Assembly: GCA_019188255.1 (NCBI GenBank)
Contig: JAETXT010000007.1
Span: 1,798,001 to 1,862,000, forward strand
Direction: 5' to 3'
Length of the DNA: 64,000 nt
Source of the DNA: Verticillium longisporum
Taxonomy: Eukaryota; Ascomycota; Sordariomycetes; Glomerellales; Plectosphaerellaceae
The position numbers and the translations under genes were made by a program. Within the stretch, counting starts at the first letter, position 1. Each line of letters starts with the position of its first letter. The notes under the pieces were generated by a model. It made no database searches. It was given only the letters and a program-made list of their open reading frames with translations, and was not told the origin of the DNA. Below are positions 53,803-64,000 of this stretch, in pieces.

Positions 53803-56340
53803 CTATGCTCCGGTAACCTCAGCCAGAGGATGCTTCGCACGGCGTCCGAGCAATGTCGCGCCGTCGAGGTTCAACTCGAAAGCGCCCTTCTGTCGGTTGC
53901 GATCCCGCACCTGCTGTCGAGCAGCCGCCGTCACAGCCGGCGAGTGCTGGCCGTATCCCTTCTCGGTCGGAGCGTGCCTCTCACGCTCGCGACCGCGCTC
54001 CCTCTCCTTCTGATCCCTGATGTGGGCGTTTCGCATGCTCTGCTCGAGAGCCTGTGTGCCCTGTGTGGGCTTGTGGACGTATTCGGCGTCCTTGGCGTCG
54101 GTCATTTGGCTGTCCTCGTCTTCGGACTCTTCATTCAAGCCGGCCAGTGCAGTCGCCTCGCCCGCCTTGACTCCCATTTGCTTGCGTCGCTTCGCCTCTT
54201 CCTCTTGCCTGTGGACGGCGTAACCGACATCAAAGACCTCGCGCAGGTTGACGGCGCCAGGTGAGCGGAAGTCGTAGCGCTGAGCGCCCTCGCCGAAGCG
54301 TGACGGGTCGAAAGCACGAAGCGGCTCGACGCTCGGCGGTCGCTCATCGCGCGGCGTGGGGCCGGACCCGCGGATCCAAGGGTGGGCGAGGAACTCGGTA
54401 ATGGTGAACCTCTTCTCGGGATCCACAGCCAGAAGATGGGAAATGAGATCTTGTGCGCTCTTCGAGATATCATCCCACCACGGTGACAGGAACGTGAACT
54501 GTCCCTTGGCCACCTTCTCGGTCAACACCTCGATGCTCTCGTCGTAGAAAGGGGGAAACCGCAGAGCAGCGTGTATAGGACACAGCCGAGGGCCCACATG
54601 TCCACAGACTTGGAGTATCGCTCATCCTTGACGATCTCTGGCGCGGTGTAGCCGACGGTGCCGCAAGGCGTCATGGTCTGGGTGTCCCACACAACCTTGG
54701 AGAGGCCAAAGTCGGCGATCTTGATGCGGCCGATGCCACCAGCGCCATAGCCAGGAATAAACTCGCCCTCATCCACCTTGTCTTCGTCACCGGGCTGCTT
54801 GGGCTTGGGGGTCTTGGACGGAACGAAGGGCACAGGCTCAAACAGAATGTTCTCAGGCTTGATATCCCTGCGATTGAGCTCATGTCAGCACACCATTGAC
54901 GCAGGGCATCGGGCATGACGTCAGATGCAAGCAGAAGACTGGGACATGACGTCTCACTTGTGGCTTCGCCACGGAGCAACAACGTGGCAAAGAGGGCGCG
55001 ATGCGCTGGGGAGAATGTGGAGAATCGCGTGTGATGAGCACGAATGTACATACCTGTGAACAACACCTCGTTCCTCGTGGAGATACTCGAGCGCCTTGGC
55101 AACCTGCACGATGACATGCCTTGAGAGCTCTTCGCTGAAGTAGGTGAGGCGAACAATCTGATGGAAGAGCTCGCCACCCGGGGCTAGCTCGAGGATGATG
55201 TAGTAATACTGGCGGGACTCGGAAAAGTCGATGAGCTTGATAATGTTGGGATGGTCAAGTTGGCGCATGATCTGGACTTCCTTGAGGATATTCGCCCTCT
55301 GTTTGTGGGATTAGTCATGATATTCGTGACCTTGGAGGCATCCCCTGGAGAAAAGGAAAAGAAATAATGACAGGCTGGGTCAAAGCAACAGTAGTCATGG
55401 TGGGGATGCCTCGCTAGATGGAAAGAAACGTAAGGAGATAAGAGAGATTTTCTCGCACCTCTGCAGCTTTGGGGACTTTCTTGAAGTCTGGGTGTAAATG
55501 GTCGTTTCCCTAATTGCGCCCCCAAGGTTGGTATGTGAAGAAGAAGAAGAAACGCACAAAAACAAACTCAAGACGACGCGGCGAGCAAGAAAGCAAATAA
55601 TCAAGGCCCCGCAGGCAACCTTCAACGTTTTCAAACTCACCTGCATGCTGTTCATTTCGTACTTGCGGACGACCTTGATGCCGACCTCGCCGTGCTCACC
55701 CGTGGTGTCGCGGGCTCGGTAGACATTGCTGAAGGCGCCGTCGCCCATCTTCTCGAGGAGAACCCATCGCTCGAGCCCGGGGTACTTAGGGAACTTGCCG
55801 CGGGTCTCGTTTTCCTCAGCGACCAACTTGGCGATCTCGGCACTGTCGACCTGCTTCTTGACCTTGACCTTCTGCTGGGGCTCGACGGCGTGAGCTGCGG
55901 CGTGACCGGCTTTGGCGACGCGGTTCTGGTCGCCGGCGGGTCCTACAGAGTACGCGTCGGCCATGGGGGCGTGTGCTGGTTGGGCAGTGAAGCCGGGTTC
56001 GGTCTGGGCGGGCGCGGCGGGAGCTCGTGGGGGGGATGAGTTGTTCTTTTGCTGGGCTTCATCGTAGTTATTCGTGCGGGCTTGCTTTCCTGTGGACGAG
56101 AAGAAAAGGGAGAACGGGTCAGTACAGTTCCACAAGAATGATGATTGAGACAAATGACATGGTGGGCAGGACTCTGTGGCGCGTGGAGCCCGGATCTGCT
56201 GTCGTCGTGGTTGCTCATCGCCCAAAATATGTAGAGAGCGGGGAAGAGGGGGAAAGAGGGGAGGGGGGGTGGAGGGACGGTTTGGCGGGAGACGGCATAC
56301 CATGTCGGATGAAGTTCTTAAGTTGTTGTATCGTCGACAT
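53803..56340 (-). CDS. srk1: Srk1/RCK2-type Ser/Thr kinase, one-base frame break
   Basis: Five minus-strand exons: 56340-56301, 56089-55641, 55479-55459 (a 21-nt microexon), 55298-55054 and 54867-53803. Kinase motifs appear in order: Gly loop GDGAFSNVYRA, IKVVRK lysine, DHPNIIKL, VVHRDIKPEN (the Arg codon is split by an intron), ADFGLSK, and YTAPEI. WWDDISKSAQDLISHLL then HPWIRGSG identify the CaMK-related Srk1/RCK2 group, MAPK-activated kinases that relay Hog1/Sty1 stress signals. An insert rich in Pro/Lys/Asp sits after the HRD loop. The tail is a basic/acidic coiled region (KERERGRERERH). The frame breaks at the run 54551-54555: the invariant CGFPPFYDE is read half in one frame and half in the next, one C short. 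As the break would remove half the kinase domain, an assembly error is likelier than a pseudogene. Confidence 0.85.
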
Positions 56341-59300
56341 GATGGCGGTTTGTGCGCCTGTAGAAGGCTGTACTTGCGGGCTCAGAAGAAGTAGTCGTCG
56401 TTATTCGGTCGCCAGGAGGGACGCTGCGATGGCGATGCCTGATGAACGAACGGCTGCGACAGGGCACCGCGCTGCTTGGGTTTTCAGGCCTCGTGTGTTC
56501 TGGAGGGGCTGCGAAAGAGGAAGAAACAATTGACCTCGAACAAAGACAAGAATGTTGGGGCGCAAGAGGCGACAATGCAGTGAAGCGACGGATCGGAGGT
56601 CAGAAATGGCACGGCGAGAATGAGTCGGTTCGGGACGGAAGAGAGAGGTTAATGTGGGATAGGCGATCAGAGAGGGACAGTGAGGGGAGGTACGAGTCGG
56701 GGGGAGGAGACGAGAGGATAGAAACAAAGTGCAAGAGTCAAGGACGGCCGGCAGCTGTGGCTGGTGAAGGTCGAAGTGGAGTTGTATCGTGGATGCAATG
56801 GCGGGCGGGACAGCCGAACGGATGACGAAATAGGCGAACTGTAGGTAGGTACAGGGCAAAGGCAGTGACGCATGGGCTGTGCGTGTGCTCCAGGGAGTCA
56901 CTCGCGGTGGGGCGAGCTCATTTGTGGGGGCCTTCTGTGTTTCTTTACCACGCAGCAGCACACGGATACGTAGAGTACCATGGACACGGTAATTTCAGGC
57001 CGCAGTCAATCAATCAGGGAATCCTGGAGGCCAAGATGAATCGAGGCTCTCGTTCAGCGTCCCTCGGGTCGTGGTGGATGCAGATGACGAGCGGGCAGAG
57101 GACGAGACGAAGCAAGATCTGCTCGAGCGGACAACAAGCTGCGCACGCCGCTGAGTGGTCAGGGCGGCCGCAGAGCCGGGGTACCTTACTTGACCCTTCA
57201 CTTAGGTCGGTGCCTTGAGGCAGGCACTTGCCCAGGCACCTACTAGGGACTACAGGGGCAAGGCGTCTCTGCCGTACCCAAAAAGCGTAAATAGCCTCCA
57301 ATCTGATTCTCAGCCATGCGACCCAAGATGCTGTGACATTGATCCTACGCTCTGCCAGGTAAGTCATGGGCGATATGACAGAAAATGGAATGGATGGGCA
57401 GGGGGGTTAGGGATGCTTGTCTCGTGGAATGTCAGGGGGGTACTGTACACGATGGGCAGGGTGCTGTGGCTTGAACGACTGAACGAAGCCGTACTGCCGC
57501 CAAGAAACTGCGAGTTACTGGACCAGCACACCAATCTTTCCAAGCCATGCTTTCAGCCCGCTTGTTTCATCATTGCTTTCATCATCATCATCATCATATC
57601 AGTGCCCAAAACTGACGTAGGCGATGGCCATTCTTTGCCTTTGGTGCTTCAGCAGGCTTCATCACTGGGCAGGCAGGCAGGCTCGATCTCTGCCCCAGGG
57701 CTCCAGCAAGTCGATTCAAACCACCCAACCTGCCTCGCTGTCATTCCTCACTCAGAGGCATACCGAAAGACCCAACAACGCCGGAAGCAGGCGGGCAAAG
57801 TCATATGCTACGCCGCACAGGGCCATCCGTGACCAAGCGAGCCATGAAAAGGGCGCACCTTTTCGCTCGTTCTTTTCACCTGCTGCTGCTCGCCGCGCCC
57901 ATCGGCTCGCACCCCACCTTGGGCTGTCTTGGTTGGAGGGGTTTTCTCCATCATGACGTAGCGAGCAGCGTCATTCCTGCAGATTCAGGGTCCCCCGTCA
58001 TTTTACCTGCATGATCCGCTCCGCCCGCTCTCATTTCGACAAGTCTCTGTGCTGTGCAGACAGAGAGATTGTCGTCGTATTCCAGCCATCCAGTCCCGCC
58101 AGCGCAAGCTATGGACATGCAGAAGCACCAAACAAATGCACTGCACTTTTCTTCCGCTCTACAATCGCAAAACAAAAACGAAAAGACTGACGCCTGGCTG
58201 CATCGATCCGTAACATGGGCAGAAGGGGGGAGGGGCCGACCGCTCCGACAGACGCCACACACCGCACCTCGCGTCCCCGTCGCGCCTGCTTCTTGGCCTG
58301 CGTCGCTCCGAGGCTGAGCGTCAAGTGACCTCATCCCCTTCTCGCTGACGAATCCGTTCATCGTTGTTGGGGGGCCCAGTCTATCTCTCTATGTCCTCGT
58401 AGCCCAGCTTGCCCAGTAGTAGTTCCGCTGACGATAGGGACGGGATCATCACGTCGACCGACCATCGACAATCGCTCACAAGCCTAGCCACGTGCGAAAC
58501 ATCGGCCTCCCACTTTATCTCTCCTCTGACAGCTCCTCCAGCGCAGCGTTCTAGGCCCGGGCCAGCGCTGGCCAGCCCTGACCCCGTCTGACGCCTGCAC
58601 CGTGAAGCCGCATTGGCGCTAGCCTGTGTTCGCTTCGTACCCCAAAATCCCAATTCCACCCCCAACAATTCCGCGCCGAGATCACGGTTCACCCACGCGG
58701 TTCGCCCACGCCGGGTGACCTGCCGAAACCCACCCTCTCCAGACTTTGAATCGCAGTATTACCTACCTACGTGGGACAAGAAGCTCATTGCCTTTTTTCC
58801 TCATGTTCGAGTCAGTTCCACACTGCTTTAGGAAAGCTTCCGTTGCCATCGACAACTGGCACAGTCCACAGTCCCCAACGGCTGCAGTGTCCACAGTCTT
58901 GAAATCTTGAAGAGGCGCGCGCGGTCAAGTCAGATGTGGGCACATGGTCTGACACAAGATTCAGCCCAGCAGATGAGCGACAGGCCAGCATGCACGGGGG
59001 CCCGCCTGCATCATCTGCCAAACCATCGAAACATGCATCTCCATCTCCTGCACGAGGGAACACGCGCCGCTCGTCACTTGTCACGGTAGACACTTTACCT
59101 TGCTGTAGAAACCAATTGTCAAAAACGCGCCTTCGCCCCTGACCCCTGACGCTACTATCTATCCATTCCTTCGTCACATGACGTCACACATAACCTCGTC
59201 ATTATCGAAAATAAATCAGGACGCTTCGTCGCGCGCGCGCTTGAACGCCACGTAGTTGCATTGCGAGCGCCACATTGGCGATTGCTTCGAGCTAAGTTCC

Positions 59301-59642
59301 AGTCTTAGGGGACTTTTTTTGATGAATTTCTGGGCTTTGTTTCGAGAGAACACGGCGGGGCTTGGGTCGTGGCCATCCTGCCTGCGTCCTGGTACCTGGT
59401 GATGGATCCTGCTCCTGATGCAGACCATGCCTTAACAGACATCTAAATGCGCCAATGGTCTATCCCACGTAGTCATTAGGTCTCACGTGATTATCATACT
59501 CGAAGCTTTATTCTGGGACCTGCATCAATGTTTACATGAGAGAGTCAAACAACATGATGGACTGAGTCACGCCCGCTGCTCCCACACACCTTTACCGCAA
59601 ACCATAGTCGATCCAGCCCTTGGCATCCCGCAGTGGTGCCAG
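56341..59642. other. Long gene-poor stretch upstream of the kinase
   Basis: About 3.3 kb with no conserved protein on either strand. The first ~600 bp (purine-rich on the plus strand) should include the long leader and promoter of the kinase. An ATC trinucleotide run lies at about 57582-57597. A GC dinucleotide run (59230-59238) falls in a small open frame of unclear nature. Confidence 0.5.
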
Positions 59643-60665
59643 CTAGGGCTGTGGGGAAGACAGAGGTGACGAGGAAGAAGAATTAGGCGTATTGTCAACC
59701 CAACAAGAGTCGATGTACTGATTAAGCATCGAAGTGGTGGCGCGATAGCCACCTGTGTCGGGAGATACAGTAGTAACCATGTCCTGGCCGCCTGCTTCGA
59801 ATGCTGTAGTTTCAACGTTGCCGTAGTCTTCTGTGGCGGGAGATGTAGTATCAACTATGCCGGATTCGTTCGTCATAGGAGATGTAACGTCGAAGATGCT
59901 GTGGCCGTGAAGACCGGGAGACACAGTGGTGGAAGGCGTGGCGTCAGCAACGCCGGAGTCCAATGCTTCCTCCAGGTTCCTCTGGTCCTCAACGGCAGCC
60001 CAATCCACTTGCGGACCAGCCAGCGTGGTAAGGCAGCTTTCAAAGGACGCCAGAAATCCGGCATCTCGTAGAGCGTTCAACAGCTGCCTCGTCATGGGGC
60101 GCTTTTGCAGGTCCTCCCACTCCTCGTTGTTCGGGATCAGTACGAACGGACACACGTAGTCCGGGGGCACGATTCCGCGCCCCGCCGGCGGCTTCTCCAG
60201 CATGTCGGACATGTCTATATGCTTGGTGCCATCCAGGTATTCGTGGATGTCGATGTCGTCGGGAAAGCATGCCCAGCCCCTGAAGAGCTCCGGGCGCGTT
60301 TTGGCATAGTCGATGACCATGGTCTGCGACGCTCGCGGCACCACCCTCGCACCAGGCAACATTCCGCCGAGCACCTTCTAGTTCATGGTTCGGACAGCGT
60401 GGTCATAGATGCATTCTTTGCAGATGTACATGTCGTTTGCAGGCGCGATGTCGCGCCCCCAGATGTACTCGGTTAGATACCATGATTTATTGCTGACGGT
60501 GAAGCCCGGGCACGACCCCCACATCCCGTTCGTGGAGTTGATGCATGTCATGTCATAGACTATCAGGCTGGACGCGTAGGCTCGATTGCTTAGATGCTCG
60601 GTGTGAATCGTGATGTGCTTTGCGCAACGCGAGCAGCAGGGCTCATTGAAGCAGGTCCAACACAT
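59643..60665 (-). pseudogene. Cys-rich hypothetical protein interrupted by an in-frame amber codon
   Basis: The ATG at 60665 opens MCWTCFNEPCCSRCAKH, a C-x2-C...CC-x2-C cluster like a small zinc-binding module, and the segment continues to YICKECIYDHAVRTMN. A TAG at 60380-60378 then stops it. The same frame stays open for another 244 codons. It is rich in acidic and aromatic residues (ELFRGWACFPDDIDIHEYLDG, PPDYVCPFVLIPNNEEWEDL) and then in Thr/Ser/Pro. The absence of any frameshift and the continued coding character suggest one 340-residue protein with a nonsense change. CAG to TAG by RIP-like mutation is one explanation. Two separate genes, or an unseen intron removing the stop, are possible. 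The family is not recognised. Confidence 0.55.
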
Positions 60666-61376
60666 TGGTGCCAGGCTGGTGATTGCGGGTGTGGATGGAA
60701 ATGTTCGTTGGGCGTCTTTATATGGGCAGAGTCGGTTGCATGGGCATTCGGCTCGGTGGTAGTTTGATATAGAAGATCATGCAACCGCATGTAGATGCTG
60801 GTGCTGGGTGTATTCTTGTCAATAGTTGCAGCAACGAAGTGCGATGGTAAGTGGTGTTCGTATAAAGGTTCGCCAGTTGCGGAGCAGCAGCGAGATAGAC
60901 ACTGAATCCCGTACTGTTGACAAGAACTGCTTACAATAACCGGAAGGAACAGAGCAAAACAACAAAATTGTTGTTGGGTGTGATGGGTTGCTGCTTCCTT
61001 ATGTCGAGCCTCGTCTCCCTCGAAGCAGCTTAAGTCTGCAAGATGCCTCCTTTCCACGTCGATTCACATGGCTCGACAGAAAAGAAAGCACTCTGTTCAC
61101 CATCGAGAGGGAACCAACAAACTTGACCATTCAAAACTTGTGCACCATGATTCACGTTGCGTTGAGCTTCTCCAAGCGGATTGAGTCCGTGATTCACGAC
61201 GATGCCCATACAAATGAATCTGACGTGCTCCATTCAACGTGACTGTCCTATGTCTTTAAGCATCTTCGGATTTTGAACATTCTTTGACCTGCGCCAAGCA
61301 CGATTCAACTCGAGAATCAATCCCAAGACCACCAACCACACATTTCAAAAACGGCATTTTTCCATATCAGCTCGCC
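60666..61376. other. Divergent promoter region of two Cys-rich genes
   Basis: 711 bp separates the two start codons, which point away from each other. No gene is visible within. TATATGGGC on the minus-strand side near 60720 lies about 55 bp from the minus-strand ATG, close enough for a short-leader promoter but not a consensus TATA box. Confidence 0.45.
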
Positions 61377-61736
61377 ATGTGCTTCGCCGTTGTCACAATG
61401 GGCATCATGCAGGATTGCGGCCATCGCCAACTTGTGGCTGACGCTTCTTCCTGCGAGGAGGCTGACGAGAGTGGCGCCTGGTGCCCCTCGTACCAGTGGG
61501 AATGGAGTCGCGACCCTGATGGTCTGCTGTACCCCAGTGGCATTTGTAATCGCTGTCAGGCATCCGGAGGCATCATCTTCGATGGCCGCAACGAGACCAT
61601 ACCTGCGCATGCCAATACAAGGGAGGGAAGCGTCACAATGGAGGATAGTAGTAGCGACAGCAACGAAGAGGAAACGTCGTGGATTCGGGAGCGATGGAGA
61701 AGATTGCGACATGCGTTCCGGGCCAGCGAATGGTAA
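61377..61736 (+). CDS. Small Cys-rich hypothetical protein
   Basis: A single exon of 119 codons from the first ATG in frame. The N-terminal part MCFAVVTMGIMQDCGHRQL holds Cys and His in a C-x11-C-x-H layout. WCPSY, then GICNRCQ, give further Cys pairs, so a zinc-binding fold is plausible. The second half is acidic and serine-rich (SSSDSNEEE) and then strongly basic (RERWRRLRHAFRASEW). There is no signal peptide. It is divergent from another Cys-rich gene with CxxC motifs. The family is not recognised. The frame is open upstream, but without an ATG before 61377. Confidence 0.5.
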   Translation: MCFAVVTMGIMQDCGHRQLVADASSCEEADESGAWCPSYQWEWSRDPDGLLYPSGICNRCQASGGIIFDGRNETIPAHANTREGSVTMEDSSSDSNEEETSWIRERWRRLRHAFRASEW

Positions 61737-64000
61737 GACAAAGGGGCATTACGTTGGATCGGAGAACGGCGAGACATTGGGTGCCGATATTGATCAGTTA
61801 CCTATATAGTCATGAAACAATCGGTTCTGGGCTTACCGGACTCCCCGAAGACCAGTGTGGTGATATCAATTTGGGAGTTTGTAATCGGAGACACCAGCCC
61901 CAATACGTGAAGGGATGTGCCTCCTCGTGAACCCGGAAACTCCCCGGGAACATTCGCTCGCACATCCACAGCATTGTGAAGAAGTCAAGACCCTGCCAGT
62001 CCTGGGTAGGACAACCTTGACCATGGTGTTGTCACACAAGGTACGGCGTGTTCCCGGCAAAGCCATGGGCGAATGTCAAGGTCCGACGTGCTTTATTTGA
62101 CGCATCACAAACCTGTCCTCTGGGAATAGATCAAGGGACAAGGTGCGGGAGGGGCCTGATTCTGTGAGAGGCAGAGGGTTTGCAAGCCGTCAATATCTGG
62201 GACAAGGCGCCAATCGGTCTTGTACGAGGGGGACGATGATGAACAAACGCCTCGAGGCTGACAACGGCCTATTGGTGCAATCCTCCACCACCGACGCCGA
62301 GCCCCTGACTTGGAAGTTTCAACGGCAGCGGCAAGTTGTGGCGGCGCCTCGTGAAGAACGCACCACGCAATGGCTTGCGAAGGCTAGCTGCGGTATCACA
62401 GGCTTGGCCATCGTGAAAGGAAGGTCCCTCGACTCTGATCCGCGAGTCTGCGATGGCGAAGCATCTTACACCATCTGCGTAGCGGCTTGCGTGAAGAGAG
62501 TCAGAGAAGGTATCAAGCCAAGATCGTTATCGATCTCATGATCGTCAGGCTGCGATGCCTGGGTGATGCCGGCCCAAGCCAGATGGGGCAGCAGCTGAAG
62601 CGTGGCGATCAGGATCCCGGGGTAACGTCGCTGATGGTGTGCGAGTGTCGACTGCCGAGCGCCAAAGTAGGTGCTAAGATCTGTGCCTGCTGTATTGAGA
62701 AGGCGCCCTTTGTCACGCGAGAATAGCCAAGTCCGAGGCGAGTTGTACCACCTACTGGATGTAGAAAACATGACCCTTGTGCTCTTTTACCGTTGCCGGT
62801 GGCAAACGCCTGAGGAGCCATCTGCATCAACGAAGCAATGGAGGATGTGACCTAAGCCAGGGGGTTCATCACATCGACTGAGCCAAGGCTGCGACGGGAT
62901 TGTTGTCGATGTTATTGTTAGCTCGGATTAGCGGAGATCAAGTATATGATTTCCCGGGCAAGCTGCGGCACTTTTGTGGAGCGAAGAGAGGAGTCTGCAG
63001 GGCACCAAACTTCCTTCATGTCGCGATGAATGAGTGAGGCCTCTCAATCGAGATGTTGTGCCGGAGCCTAGGGTTGAGCCGAGTCGTCATAAGTCTGTCT
63101 GACTGAGCTGGAGCATCAGGAAGGTCCTGAAGTCCAGTGCACGCATCAGTCAGACGGAATGAGCACCTCCGAGACGTCTTCCAGAAGCAGAGAAGAAGCC
63201 CGCAATTAGCACAAGGCGACAGCGACCGCTTCGGCGCTGAAGCAGTCATGGGGGAGAGGAGGTGACTCTGCAGCAGGTTCTAAAGCGTGTCTTAGCCCCG
63301 AGGCACAACGTCGATGGCGTGCTGCGGAAGCGGCATTGCGGGCGTGAGCGATGGGCATGGGGACGCATCCTCACCAGATTGTGGCGCGGGCCGCATCGTG
63401 CATGAGATATCGTGGGGGGCGCCTGTTGGGCCTGTAGATGGAGAGACACCCGGCTAGGAGCCCAGGTACTGTAAGCTTCTGGACCTGTCACGTACAGTGG
63501 CCGCGGGCTCGTCGAGGGTCGGGCATAAGGGGTTGGCGATGAACGAGACGGGAAGGTGCCGGGATGAAGCCAGCGGAGGCGGAGCTTCAGTCCAGCTCGA
63601 GTGCGGCGTGGTTGACAAGCTTCGGATGCCATCAGAGGTGATAAGCTGGCAAGGAACGCGTCGCGCTAGAGAGGCTTGGTGCCGAATGGATCGGCAGTCG
63701 CGCATCGATGGCCTGGTCAGGCACGTCAATAGTCTTGTCCTAGGCTTGCGAGCGGTTGAGGGGATCTCGACATTGTCAAGCTTGGCTCAGGGTCGGGCGG
63801 CTACATGTGTGCTTGGCTGTCAGGTTAGGTGGTCAAAGGATGGATGCAATCGCAATCTGGTGCAGGTTGAGGTGCTTGTCGATGGAACGGTCTTACTCAG
63901 CCGTCCTAGTCCGGATCTGGTGCCCGATGGAGATCATGGCGGTACGCCGATCCATTCGGCTCACAAGCAGGGAAGGAAGTACCGAACGAGATCGTGCTCA
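61737..64000. other. Gene-poor stretch to the window end
   Basis: About 2.3 kb in which every frame is short and none has domain character; the longest (62143-62541 plus, 63246-63632 minus) look random. No tRNA, tandem repeat or transposon end was seen. A gene cut by the window edge cannot be excluded. Confidence 0.45.

Noticed and set aside
57215..57832. 205-codon plus-strand frame
   Set aside because: Its only notable element is poly-Ile from an ATC microsatellite; nothing else supports coding.
59216..59428. 70-codon minus-strand frame with a basic C terminus
   Set aside because: Could be the end of a real protein, but no upstream exon or conserved motif was found.
62143..63632. Frames near the window end
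   Set aside because: Short, without motifs or convincing splice structure; likely chance.

Overview
The window is nuclear DNA of a filamentous ascomycete (Pezizomycotina). A Sordariomycete is most likely, perhaps in Hypocreales. Genes carry short introns of about 40-210 bp with GTRNGT donors and YAG acceptors. There are Rab5, MIC60, folylpolyglutamate synthase, RTA1-like, NACHT/ankyrin and Srk1/RCK2 kinase genes of fungal type, two nuclear tRNAs, and a dead gene whose glutamine codons became stops, the mark of repeat-induced point mutation (RIP). The species cannot be named from sequence alone.

Layout. 1-4.2 kb holds housekeeping genes: Rab5/Vps21 GTPase, then MIC60. 5.2-9.2 kb is an intact three-exon NOD-like receptor (NACHT plus ankyrin). 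9.8-12.9 kb has two folylpolyglutamate synthase-family genes converging tail to tail with 50 bp between stops. 12.9-15.2 kb has a promoter region with a perfect 10-bp minisatellite and an aldehyde dehydrogenase with a frame break near its 3' end. 15.4-16.5 kb has the relic of an MFS monocarboxylate-type transporter and tRNA-Gly(GCC) and tRNA-Ile(AAU). 17.7-19.0 kb is an RTA1-like seven-helix membrane protein.

19.8-37.6 kb is the most remarkable part. Two very large intronless genes converge here. They encode the two halves of a bacterial-type toxin complex (Tc): a 2,602-residue TcB+TcC fusion (SpvB, FG-GAP/VCBS, TcdB-middle, RHS cage, variable tip) and a 3,196-residue TcA-like protein with a TcB-binding C terminus. 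They look horizontally acquired and sit between ordinary intron-bearing fungal genes. The variable tip carries hydrophobic helices, a proline-rich linker and an HNH-like HHVFPKE motif. Its last ~80 codons look frame-shifted.

39.8-43.5 kb has a polyQ hypothetical protein, a C2H2 transcription factor, and a tiny two-exon metallothionein-like gene with a TATA box that is too short for ordinary ORF calling. 45.4-49.9 kb is AT-richer and holds a RIP-killed PNP-NACHT-ankyrin receptor. 50.2-51.1 kb encodes a Pro/Gly-repeat protein with a cysteine-rich C-terminal module. 53.8-56.3 kb is an Srk1/RCK2-type kinase with a one-base break in a homopolymer. 59.6-61.7 kb has two divergent cysteine-rich hypothetical genes, one with an in-frame amber codon. 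The rest is gene-poor.

Three probable coding breaks (aldehyde dehydrogenase, kinase, Tc fusion tip) lie at or near short G or C runs, so assembly error must be excluded before any is called a pseudogene.
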